From: JANXXV01 sp040002435
GTDB taxonomy: Bacteria > Acidobacteriota > Terriglobia > Bryobacterales > Bryobacteraceae
Assembly: GCA_040002435.1 (NCBI GenBank)
Contig: JBDUEM010000279.1
Location: 1-9,812 of the forward strand
Direction: 5' to 3'
DNA length: 9,812 nucleotides
In this document: one piece after another, positions 1-6,279 of the stretch
Numbering within the stretch: the stretch's first letter is position 1
Layout: every line of letters begins with the position of its first letter
Position numbers and translations under genes: made by a program
The notes under the pieces: model-generated
The model's input: the letters and a program-made list of their open reading frames with translations, nothing else
Databases searched by the model: none
Told to the model about the DNA's origin: nothing

Positions 1-235
1 TCCTTGTAAAGGGTTGATTTGGTTTGTGAGAAATTTGAAAGATTCCTGGCACCGCATGAAGATGCCGGAATTCCGGTTTTGTGCTGGTAGTACCGCCGAA
101 GTGCGATTCGGCATACAGCAGTGAAGGGGCCAGCCAGCGCCGGCTCTGATTGCCTCCGGTCCCATGGCGCGGCGCAGGTCATCTCCACTCTGAGGCGATG
201 CACGCTGACGTTTCATCCATTCCTTCGGCTAAGTT

Positions 236-513
236 CCCGTCCCAAAGGTGCCAATCCGCTTTTAGCCTCATATACGGGCGTCAACCGGTCTTCGCATCCA
301 GGGGACGGGCCCCTCCCGTTGGACGGTATCGAGAGTGCTTTGCCGGAAGCGCAGTGGCAAAACCAAGGAGGTCTAGCGGCGGGTGGCTTCTCTCCCGCCG
401 CAGGCTCATTCTTCCAGGAGAAAATGCAAAGGGCTGGTTAGCGCCTTGACGGTATCGGCGGGCGAGCCGCTGAGGGTGGCGGGCTAAGCGTGCCGCTGCC
501 CGCCGTCAAACGC
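236..513. ncRNA. Candidate structured RNA (five consecutive stem-loops)
   Basis: Five non-overlapping inverted repeats follow one another. (A) CCCGTCCC 236-243 pairs with GGGACGGG 302-309. (B) CCGT 316-319 pairs with ACGG 323-326. (C) TTTGCC 339-344 pairs with GGCAAA 356-361. (D) GCGGCGGG 376-383 pairs with CCCGCCGC 394-401. (E) TTGAC 446-450 plus GGCGGGC 457-463 pairs with GCCCGCC 498-504 plus GTCAA 505-509. Stem E is 12 bp with a 6-nt bulge, has outer flanking pairs 441-443/511-513, and encloses an inner stem 465-470/479-485 with one bulged base. I do not recognise it as a known riboswitch, RNase P RNA, tmRNA or group II intron. The strand is undetermined because the stems are nearly symmetric. 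No U-tract follows any stem, so simple intrinsic termination is not a good explanation. High G+C raises the chance of random repeats, but the length and order of these stems are more than I would expect by accident. Confidence 0.3.
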
Positions 514-587
514 GCTGGATAACCCGGCCGCCAGACACCATAACAGAGGCGCCGCCCTCGAAGCTGACCGCTGCAAGGTTTTGAACT

Positions 588-598
588 CGGGTCTCCCG
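588..598 (-). terminator. Weak hairpin after the 604-1149 gene
   Basis: CGGG-TCT-CCCG is a 4-bp stem with a 3-nt loop, just beyond the stop codon of the secreted-protein gene on the minus strand. There is no clear T-run after it, so the terminator call is tentative. Transcription could continue into the structured region further left. Confidence 0.15.
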
Positions 599-603
599 GG
601 GAC

Positions 604-1149
604 TCAATTCACGGTTAGATATCCGCGCAGCGTGATGGTGGCGCCGTTCGTGATCAACGCGGTCGATTGGAAGTTGATTTCAATCTGATAGCCCGGCCCG
701 ATTACTATCCCCGAACCGAATTGCAGCTGTCTCATGACGGCGCCGCCACTCGGAAATGTCCAACCCTCGCGAACAGCGTTGTTCTGACCCAATCTCTGAA
801 TCAACTGAATAGAGTTCGTGCCGCCCGCTGAGTCATTCGTGGTCAAATCGGCTTCCGTGATGACGAGTTTCTGGCCCGCCGGCACGGTGAACTGTCCTCC
901 GTTCGCCGCGTCCGGATTCACGAAGGTGCAAGGCTGCGATAAGCCGAACGGTGTGTTGCACTGTACCTCGATGATTTGCGAGGCAGCTCTGGAAACATCC
1001 AACGTTATCGCCGGATTAGCCGGTGTGTTGACAACTTGCACTAATGTTGCGATGACGGCGTGTGCCGCGCTTGGCGCGAGCATTCCGACGGCCATCACCA
1101 ACGCTGCGCTTGCGAGAAGGCAGAGTGGGGTCTGATATATGCGTTTCAT
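604..1149 (-). CDS. Secreted hypothetical protein, no sorting tail
   Basis: A 181-residue protein whose function I do not recognise. It begins with a clear Sec signal peptide: MKR, a hydrophobic stretch at about residues 8-25, and a probable cleavage after AHA at 31. The mature part is Thr/Asn/Gln-rich and looks beta-rich. It has two cysteines, at 64 and 74, which could form a disulphide, and it ends in RGYLTVN. Unlike its upstream neighbour it has no PEP-CTERM motif or C-terminal membrane segment, so it should be released to the periplasm or exterior. Its ATG abuts the TAA of the upstream PEP-CTERM gene with zero spacing. Its Shine-Dalgarno site lies inside that gene's last codons, which points to co-transcription and translational coupling. 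The arrangement suggests a shared surface role, but that is inference. Similar anonymous exported proteins are common in soil Acidobacteriota. Confidence 0.75.
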   Translation of the reverse strand: MKRIYQTPLCLLASAALVMAVGMLAPSAAHAVIATLVQVVNTPANPAITLDVSRAASQIIEVQCNTPFGLSQPCTFVNPDAANGGQFTVPAGQKLVITEADLTTNDSAGGTNSIQLIQRLGQNNAVREGWTFPSGGAVMRQLQFGSGIVIGPGYQIEINFQSTALITNGATITLRGYLTVN

Positions 1150-1911
1150 TTAGCTATTCTCCTTTTTGCTCAGGGGTGAAAAACGTTTGTACAACAACGG
1201 CGCCAACGCGGCGCCTACCAGCGCCAGGCTCGACGGCTCGGGAACAGGCATCACTGGAAGTCCGACGATGTCCACCGCGAAGCTCCCCGTATCACTAATG
1301 CAAGCGCCCGTGGTCGAACAGGTCCGAAAAACGCCTCCGGTTAGGTCGGCGAACCCGTCGGACAGGGCAGACGAAATGGGTGGACCCGGACTGACGGCAA
1401 AGGGAATGTAGGCGGCGTCGGAAAGGACCAGGCTATAACTACCGGGCGCGAGAGAAACGGTCAGAGTGCTATCCCCACAGACCGTATCCGTTGCGATAGC
1501 GCGGGTGCCGGCAGGGCCGCAACCAGGGAAGAATTGGGCGCTACCCGGCAGGCTCGCGAGCGAGTTGCCTCCGCCATCCACCAGAATGGACTCGGGAGCG
1601 GCGGAGAAGACCGCGATCAACGGGTCGAATCCGCCGCCCGCGATGGTGTCACCATTAGCGTTCGTCCCGCCGCCAAAACCATAGGTCTGGATCGTAATGA
1701 TGTTGATGCCCGCCTGACCAGATACGGTGAACATCGTCTCGAAGAAGTGTGTGGGATCATCCAGTGCGCCGGTGCAGGATGTGGCGCCGCTGGCCACAAC
1801 GACGCAATGGGAGATATCGGCCCGCGCACAAACAGCGCAGACCACTACCGAGAGGCATGCCGCAAAAACTGTGTGTCTCATGGCGGGCTTGCAATGCACT
1901 TTGAGCTCCAT
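1150..1911 (-). CDS. PEP-CTERM protein, DVUA0089-like family
   Basis: A 253-residue exported protein (243 if translation starts at the second ATG, 1881). The second start gives a textbook signal peptide (MRHTVF, hydrophobic core, cleavage near ARA). The first start adds ten residues, and neither has a strong Shine-Dalgarno site. The mature domain contains the segment QTYGFGGGTNANG followed by GGGFDPLIAVF, typical of the DVUA0089-like family of PEP-CTERM proteins, and six or more cysteines that probably form disulphides. At the C-terminus, PEP at residues 224-226 is followed by a hydrophobic helix and basic KR, the exosortase recognition layout. Known family behaviour is recognition by an exosortase and delivery to the envelope or exopolysaccharide, but no exosortase is encoded in the window. 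An odd point is the nine residues after the KRF, ending KKENS: these codons carry the ribosome-binding site of the next gene. The specific function is unknown. Confidence 0.85.
   Translation of the reverse strand: MELKVHCKPAMRHTVFAACLSVVVCAVCARADISHCVVVASGATSCTGALDDPTHFFETMFTVSGQAGINIITIQTYGFGGGTNANGDTIAGGGFDPLIAVFSAAPESILVDGGGNSLASLPGSAQFFPGCGPAGTRAIATDTVCGDSTLTVSLAPGSYSLVLSDAAYIPFAVSPGPPISSALSDGFADLTGGVFRTCSTTGACISDTGSFAVDIVGLPVMPVPEPSSLALVGAALAPLLYKRFSPLSKKENS
1159..1164 (-). promoter_or_regulatory. Shine-Dalgarno site embedded in upstream gene
   Basis: AAGGAG on the minus strand, 9 nt before the ATG at 1149. It overlaps the AAA-AAG-GAG codons (KKE) near the end of the upstream PEP-CTERM gene. 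It supports the start choice for the downstream gene and coupling of the pair. Confidence 0.7.
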
Positions 1912-2229
1912 TAAAAGGTGGTTGATTTTCCGGCTGAATATCTGAGTTGTTCTAAACGCTTTGTGCCCGTCGTCATTGCGGCCTGGCGGCCGTCGTACAG
2001 CATTGCCTTCGTGACAGTTTCAAGGAGAGAAGCCAGCGCGAATAACGCTCGACCGCCACGAGAAATGGTGGCCACGAAGCCGTTGGAGGCGGTAGCCACG
2101 AAATATCGTAGACCGGGCTCGAGCACGTACCACCAGAGATTCGCCAACTCGAACAAAATCCAAAGTCATGTCTCTGCGCTGCGGTGCTCGCGGCAGTGGC
2201 GCTTGCCGTGCCCTTGTAGATCCGTCGCC
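1912..2229. other. Divergent intergenic region
   Basis: A 318-bp spacer between the minus-strand PEP-CTERM unit and the plus-strand STAS-like gene. Promoters for both units should lie here, but no convincing -35/-10 or -24/-12 pair was found. Visible elements are a small GC hairpin at 1979-1992 (CGGCC-TGGC-GGCCG) and three copies of GCCACGA at 2055-2061, 2071-2077 and 2095-2101, with start-to-start spacings of 16 and 24 bases. Frames that cross the spacer on both strands (plus from 1918, minus 2156-1911) translate to sequences without domains and are probably not genes. Confidence 0.5.
2055..2101. repeat. Three short direct repeats GCCACGA
   Basis: GCCACGA occurs at 2055-2061, 2071-2077 and 2095-2101. 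The last two share a longer core (GTGGCCACGAA and GGTAGCCACGAA). They sit in the divergent spacer and could be a binding-site array, but the units are short and the region is GC-rich, so chance is a serious alternative. Confidence 0.2.
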
Positions 2230-2511
2230 ATGCTTAGGATCTCCGCTAATCGAACGCCAGAGGGAATGTGGTTACATCTGGAAGGCTCGCTATCCGGGTC
2301 GTGGGTAGACGAACTTCGTCGCACCGCCGAGGGCGCACAGGCTAATTCGGAGGTAGTCTTGCTGGATTTACAGCAACTCTGGTACATGGACCTGGAAGGC
2401 GTTGCCCTGATGCGCGAGTTGTTGGGTCGCCGGGTCGTTCTTATGAATGGGTCTGCGTTCATCAAGAGGCAACTAGGGATAAATCCCGGCGGCGACGAGT
2501 CCGCGCAGTGA
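2230..2511 (+). CDS. Small STAS-domain-like protein
   Basis: A 93-residue cytoplasmic protein starting MLRISANRTPEGMWLHLEG. The layout matches stand-alone STAS (anti-sigma-factor antagonist-like) proteins: a first strand pair MWLHLEGSLSG, then WVDELRRTAEG as a helix, the central strand VVLLDLQQLWYMD, then GVALMRELLG and RRVVLMN. Very similar short proteins are frequent in Acidobacteriota. In classical SpoIIAA/RsbV antagonists the phosphorylated residue is the Ser of the D-S-x-G turn. Here that turn reads D-L-E-G, so phospho-switching is unlikely. The frame is open from 1918, but this ATG was chosen because it starts exactly where homology-like sequence begins. There is no good Shine-Dalgarno site upstream. 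The stop overlaps a possible GTG of the next short frame. Partner proteins are not identifiable here. It could modulate an anti-sigma factor, a kinase or a transporter. Confidence 0.65.
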   Translation: MLRISANRTPEGMWLHLEGSLSGSWVDELRRTAEGAQANSEVVLLDLQQLWYMDLEGVALMRELLGRRVVLMNGSAFIKRQLGINPGGDESAQ

Positions 2512-2516
2512 AGGGG
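2511..2516 (+). promoter_or_regulatory. Possible Shine-Dalgarno for the 2526 ORF
   Basis: AAGGGG starts at the last base of the STAS-like gene's stop codon and lies 9 nt before the ATG at 2526. It is the only local support for translation of the small ORF. Confidence 0.3.
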
Positions 2517-2525
2517 ACTATGCCA

Positions 2526-2699
2526 ATGTTCGAATCGAAGCACTACCGGAAAAACGGCGCGTATCATCAGGCGCAATTGGCGAGCCTGATGGGGACCCGG
2601 GTCAAGGGGGTCAAGCTGTGCACATCCCCTGTGGCACAAGACAAGATGTCATCCGGGTCTGCTGCCGCGCTTGGGAGTGCGTGGCAGTTTATTCCGTAA
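2526..2699 (+). CDS. Small hypothetical ORF, doubtful
   Basis: A possible 57-residue protein starting MFESKHYRKNGAYHQ and ending WQFIP. It follows the STAS-like gene by 14 bases and has a plausible AAGGGG ribosome-binding site. An alternative GTG start at 2508 would overlap the STAS stop, and another ATG lies at 2520. The N-terminal half is basic with two His and several Tyr. The C-terminal half is Ser/Ala-rich. I see no signal peptide, membrane segment or known motif. It may be a real short gene co-transcribed with its neighbours, a decayed fragment, or a chance open frame between STAS and PEP-CTERM genes. Position and ribosome-binding site are the only evidence. Confidence 0.3.
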   Translation: MFESKHYRKNGAYHQAQLASLMGTRVKGVKLCTSPVAQDKMSSGSAAALGSAWQFIP

Positions 2700-2733
2700 T
2701 AGCGTCCCCAGGGATTCGCACCAAAACAGAGAC

Positions 2734-2739
2734 AGGAGG
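2734..2739 (+). promoter_or_regulatory. Strong Shine-Dalgarno site
   Basis: AGGAGG lies 6 nt before the ATG at 2746. It is the best ribosome-binding site in the window and fixes the start of the PEP-CTERM gene. Confidence 0.8.
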
Positions 2740-2745
2740 ATTTAG

Positions 2746-3372
2746 ATGAAATTTACCCGAGCCGCTGCGTTGCTGCCAGCGGTACTCTTATCGTGCGCCG
2801 CGATTTCAGCGCAGGCAGACACGATCGTCGTGCCATTCTCATTGAACGTGGGCCCCAGCCAGGTGACGGTTCAAGTACCGCAGTTCGACCCGGCGCGGGG
2901 CACTCTCACCGGAGTGACGATTTCGGCATCCGGTTCGATTCAGTATTTGCTGGACATCTTTAACACCGGGCCCGGCACTTTTTCGGCAACAGCCCACGAT
3001 ACTCTGCTATTCGGAATGACGCCGGTGATGACGGGAGGAACGTTCTCGGGCAGTATTCCTGCAAATCAAATGGTATTCACGTACTCCCCGGTTGCTTTGA
3101 ATTTCGGTCCCCTCACGGAAGTCTTCGGGCCGAGTCTGGCGGGGATTTTTACCGGGACAGGTACAGTTCCCTTTGACCTGTCGCTTCCCGCAGTCACGAT
3201 AGATCAGTTCAGTGGCAGTACGGTTCTGAACGTACTCGGCTTTTCCGCGGCGTCGGGCAACGTCACCGCCGATTATATGTTCACACCGGCGGTAACTGCT
3301 CCGGAGCCTGCTTTGTTCGGCACCGTGGGCCTGTCCCTTTTGTCGTTGGTTTTGGTATGGAGACGAAGATGA
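2746..3372 (+). CDS. PEP-CTERM protein, choice-of-anchor-E-like
   Basis: A 208-residue exported protein. Residues 1-24 are a signal peptide (MKFTRAAALLPAVLLSC, probable cleavage after AQA). The mature domain contains FDPARGTLTGVTISASGS at about residues 48-65, resembling the choice-of-anchor E domain, which occurs upstream of various C-terminal surface-sorting tails. The C-terminus has PEP at 186-188, a hydrophobic helix and a terminal RRR, the standard PEP-CTERM layout recognised by exosortases. The protein is Cys-poor and rich in Thr, Ser, Gly and Val, consistent with a beta-sandwich. By family knowledge it would be processed in the inner membrane and exported to the cell surface or exopolysaccharide. 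The exact function of this domain is unknown. It lies downstream of the STAS-like gene and may share its transcript, with the strong ribosome-binding site giving it higher expression. Confidence 0.88.
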   Translation: MKFTRAAALLPAVLLSCAAISAQADTIVVPFSLNVGPSQVTVQVPQFDPARGTLTGVTISASGSIQYLLDIFNTGPGTFSATAHDTLLFGMTPVMTGGTFSGSIPANQMVFTYSPVALNFGPLTEVFGPSLAGIFTGTGTVPFDLSLPAVTIDQFSGSTVLNVLGFSAASGNVTADYMFTPAVTAPEPALFGTVGLSLLSLVLVWRRR

Positions 3373-3385
3373 CGGATGTGCCTTG

Positions 3386-3412
3386 GCGGGACGGCGCAAG
3401 CTTAGGTCCCGC
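3386..3412. terminator. Inverted repeat between convergent genes
   Basis: GCGGGAC 3386-3392 pairs with GTCCCGC 3406-3412 around a 13-nt loop, in the 102-bp gap between the PEP-CTERM gene and the convergent kinase gene. A second imperfect pair follows (CAACGA 3417-3422 with TCGTTG 3443-3448). No T-tract is present on either strand, so a bidirectional or Rho-assisted terminator is only a reasonable guess. Confidence 0.25.
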
Positions 3413-3474
3413 AGGACAACGAGCGTGAGCGCCGACCCCTGTTCGTTGCAGGCGTCCTCCGGGGACCAACTGAA

Positions 3475-6279
3475 TTACCGAATTCCGCGGATCAGCACAA
3501 GGTCGTTGACGTCTTTACCCCGCGCGAGGACGAGCGTATTTCTGTCTGCAGATGGATTAAAGAAAAACAACCCGTCTGTCCGGAAATCAGTTACAGGAGC
3601 CGGCGAGCCGCCGTGAATGTTCTGACGCCAGATATTGCCGACTCCTCGTGTGGACACGACATACTCGACGGCATTTCCGTCCGCCGACCAGAACACGCTG
3701 CTATCGGCGCCCGCCGGCCGCTCAATCACGGTCACTGCCCGGCCGCCGGAGAATGGATATATGGCAACCGCCGCAGATTGTTGCGGATGGTCGTATCGAT
3801 AGTATGCGGCCGCGATCCATTTCCCGTCAGGAGACACGTCGGCCATGGAGTTGGCGTCGCGAGTCAACTGCTGGGGATTTCCGCCGTTGACAGGAATTCG
3901 CCACAGGGACGGCTGGCCCCCAATGCCGGGCGACCAACCGGCAAAGGATGTATAAAGGATCCAATTTCCGTCGGCCGAAAACGTCGGATGGGTATCCAGC
4001 GGTCCGTTGGTCAACTGGCGGTCGCGCGAGCCGTCCGAATTCATCGACCAGATGCGGCCGTCCGATTGATAGGAGAGATGGCGGCCGTCTCTACTGATTG
4101 CGACTTCGTCCCGGCTCGATTCGCCCGCTGTGATTTGCTGGCGATCAAGGCCATTGAAGTTCATGGTCCAGATATTCCGGGCATCGCCCGAAGAGGCCGA
4201 GAAGAACAGGCGGCCACCGGGCGCCAATAGAGCGGAGTTCAGGTCATGCAAACCACCCGCCGAGACCTGTAGCGCGCCGGCGGGATTATTGGCCCGTGCG
4301 ACCCAGAGATCAGCCTCATGGTTCGTGCGGACCGCAAGCACTCTTCGGGAATCGGAGGTCTGAGTGAGGCGCTGGTAGTTACTGACATCGTTCGTGATTC
4401 GCTGTACGGCGCCGTCGCGGTACGACACGCGCCATAGTTGTAGTTCACTATCGGAATGCTGGGCCGCGTCTACTAATATGGTCTGGCCGTCGCCCGAACA
4501 GGTGACGGATCCGGGCCAGGCCCACATTCGCTTCGTGATCGCGTGTTCCGCGCCGGTGGCGAGGTTGATCGCAATGAGTTGAAAGGCACCGGCGGTGTAG
4601 GAGGGCGCATTTCCTGCGAGACAGGCCACCGAGGCGCCATCGGGAGCCCAGGACAGTCCCCTGCGCGAGTAGTATTGAGGACGATAGCGGGTCGAGATGA
4701 TGCGTTCGGCGTGTCCGTCGGAATCGGCGACGATCAGCGATTCGGCCCAATGCTCGGGATCGAGGCGAATGAACGCAAAATGGCGGCCGTCCGGAGCGAG
4801 TGCATACCTGCCTGTGATGTGGTCGAAGACTCGAACGGGAGTTCCGCCGCGAAGTGCAATCCGGTATAACGCGCCACTCCAGTAGGCCGCTCCCTCGACG
4901 TAATACAGCGATTGTCCATCCGGCGCGAACGTCAGATCCCTGCGATTCACGCGCGCTGCAGGGAGGACTTGTTGGTTCGCCGCTGCGCCAGGCCGATGGA
5001 GTGATATGCCCGCACCTCCCGCATCCTGGAGGATGTAGGCGATGGTCAAGCCATCCGGAGAAATCGCCGCATCCGCCGCCACGCCGGGCGGCGTAACGAG
5101 ACTGACCTGGATCTGGTCGAGAGACGAAGGAGCGTCTACAAAAGCGCGGTAAGCAACCAGGGCCAGGAACCCGAACGCAATCGCCGCCGCCGGCGCAAGC
5201 CAACGGAGGAGGCGTCTCGCGTCGAACGCTTCGGACAGGCGCAATAGATCACGCCTTACTTCAGCCACGCTCTGGTAGCGCAGATCGGGGTCTTTCGCCA
5301 GCAGGCGCTCCACGATTCGATCGATACGGCGCGGTAATCTCCGGTCGCGTCGCGAAAGTGGCGCGGGCTCGGATTCAATCAACTGGCGGACGATTTCAGA
5401 CGTGGTGTCCCCGGTGAATGGGGTGTTGCCGGACAAAGCCTCGTAGAGTACGATCCCGAAGCTGAACAGGTCAGTGCGCACATCCGCGGGTCCTCCGCGG
5501 ACCTGCTCCGGAGCCATATATTTCAGAGTGCCCATGACAAAGCTGGGCGCTCCGTTCGAGTGTGAATCTCCGCGATTTTCCCGCGCGAAACCGGCTAGGC
5601 CGAAATCGAGCACTTTGACCAGTCCGTCCCCCCGAAGGATGACGTTTTCCGGCTTGATGTCGCAATGGACAATTCCGGCGTTGTGCGCCGATTCCAGAGC
5701 CGATGCGACCTGGATGAGCATATGCAGAGCATCCCGCAGCGCCATCGGCGCCCGGGAGAGCGCGGATCGGAGCGTCTCTCCGGCCACGAACTCCTGTGCG
5801 ATGAACCCGATTCCCTCGAACTCTCCCGTGTCGTAAATGGTTACGATGTTCGGATGATTTAACGAGGAGCTCATCCTCGCTTCCCTATATAGATTCGCGG
5901 CCCGCCCGGGTATTCCGGCGCATTCCGGGGAGAGGAGTTTGACTGCCACCGGGCGGCCGAGTTGCACATCTTCGGCCAGCCATACCTCGCCGTGCCCCCC
6001 GGCCCCGATCCGGTGCTGCATGCGGTATCGCCCGATCAGGCGCCCCGCCAGATCAGGGTGTCTGGCCGCCCCTATGAAGGCGTCCGCCACGCTGGCTACG
6101 GCGGGGCGCGCCAAAAAATCATCGCACTCCCCGTGGGCCATTAGCAGTCGTTCTACTGCGGAGCGCAGTTCGGCGTCCGAGGCGCAGGCGCTCTCGAGAT
6201 ACCCGGCGCGGCGATCGTGTGGCAACTCAAGCGCTTCATCCGTTACTTCGTTGATTCGCCGGTATCGCTCAGGAGTCAT
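3475..6279 (-). CDS. Receptor Ser/Thr kinase with PD40 beta-propeller
   Basis: A 934-residue Hanks-type protein kinase. Residues 1-80 are the acidobacterial N-terminal region (MTPERYRRINEV, with a helical ERLLMAHGECDDFL segment). The kinase domain spans about 85-350: glycine loop G92-A-G94-G-H-G97, catalytic Lys114 in VAVKLL, alpha-C Glu133, catalytic loop HCDIKPEN at 205-212, D225-F-G and A256-P-E. All catalytic residues are present, but the usual HRD is HCD (non-RD type). One membrane helix lies at about 357-380. The exported part, 390-934, has about a dozen PD40/TolB-like strands (for example ISPDG at 406-410, FSADG at 767-771, VSPDG at 815-819), forming one or two propellers that may sense ligands or bind the envelope. 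The start at 6279 was chosen because the conserved N-terminus begins there. The gene overlaps the sigma factor stop by 11 nt, suggesting translational coupling and a joint signalling role. Confidence 0.93.
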   Translation of the reverse strand: MTPERYRRINEVTDEALELPHDRRAGYLESACASDAELRSAVERLLMAHGECDDFLARPAVASVADAFIGAARHPDLAGRLIGRYRMQHRIGAGGHGEVWLAEDVQLGRPVAVKLLSPECAGIPGRAANLYREARMSSSLNHPNIVTIYDTGEFEGIGFIAQEFVAGETLRSALSRAPMALRDALHMLIQVASALESAHNAGIVHCDIKPENVILRGDGLVKVLDFGLAGFARENRGDSHSNGAPSFVMGTLKYMAPEQVRGGPADVRTDLFSFGIVLYEALSGNTPFTGDTTSEIVRQLIESEPAPLSRRDRRLPRRIDRIVERLLAKDPDLRYQSVAEVRRDLLRLSEAFDARRLLRWLAPAAAIAFGFLALVAYRAFVDAPSSLDQIQVSLVTPPGVAADAAISPDGLTIAYILQDAGGAGISLHRPGAAANQQVLPAARVNRRDLTFAPDGQSLYYVEGAAYWSGALYRIALRGGTPVRVFDHITGRYALAPDGRHFAFIRLDPEHWAESLIVADSDGHAERIISTRYRPQYYSRRGLSWAPDGASVACLAGNAPSYTAGAFQLIAINLATGAEHAITKRMWAWPGSVTCSGDGQTILVDAAQHSDSELQLWRVSYRDGAVQRITNDVSNYQRLTQTSDSRRVLAVRTNHEADLWVARANNPAGALQVSAGGLHDLNSALLAPGGRLFFSASSGDARNIWTMNFNGLDRQQITAGESSRDEVAISRDGRHLSYQSDGRIWSMNSDGSRDRQLTNGPLDTHPTFSADGNWILYTSFAGWSPGIGGQPSLWRIPVNGGNPQQLTRDANSMADVSPDGKWIAAAYYRYDHPQQSAAVAIYPFSGGRAVTVIERPAGADSSVFWSADGNAVEYVVSTRGVGNIWRQNIHGGSPAPVTDFRTDGLFFFNPSADRNTLVLARGKDVNDLVLIRGIR

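Larger units (their letters stand above)
1..603. other. Gene-poor stretch, no supportable CDS
   Basis: No open frame here looks like a real protein. Two overlapping plus-strand frames (121-441 and 150-449) give compositions without recognisable domains, lack a Shine-Dalgarno site and run across strong inverted repeats. The first 60 bases are A+T-richer (about 40% G+C by hand count) than the rest of the window, with a 12-bp perfect palindrome CCGGAATTCCGG at 65-76 and a hairpin at 95-112 (GCCGAA/TTCGGC, 6-nt loop). Short frames touch the left edge on both strands (plus 2-124, minus 1-114). Neither can be recognised, so a gene end at the border is possible but unproven. Positions 236-513 are listed separately as a structured region. 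The stretch lies downstream of the minus-strand gene ending at 604 and could be part of its 3' untranslated region. Confidence 0.5.

Noticed and set aside
376..401. Perfect 8-bp GC hairpin as an intrinsic terminator
   Set aside because: No T-run directly follows on either strand. It is treated as part of the structured region instead.
121..449. Two overlapping plus-strand open frames of about 100 residues
   Set aside because: No ribosome-binding site, no domain, unnatural composition, and they run across strong inverted repeats.
345..450. c-di-GMP (GEMM)-like words such as GTGGCAAAACC and ATGCAAAG
   Set aside because: The order and spacing of the conserved elements and the tetraloop and receptor of that riboswitch are not present. 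The match is to short A-rich words only.
1911..2156. Minus-strand 81-residue frame in the divergent spacer
   Set aside because: No ribosome-binding site and no recognisable motif. It lies in the expected promoter region.
1918..2229. N-terminal extension of the STAS-like frame
   Set aside because: The 104 extra residues show no domain and unusual composition. The STAS-like sequence begins exactly at ATG 2230.
2528..2536. GTTCGAATC, resembling a tRNA T-loop
   Set aside because: No matching acceptor, D or anticodon arms are found around it, and it falls inside an open frame.
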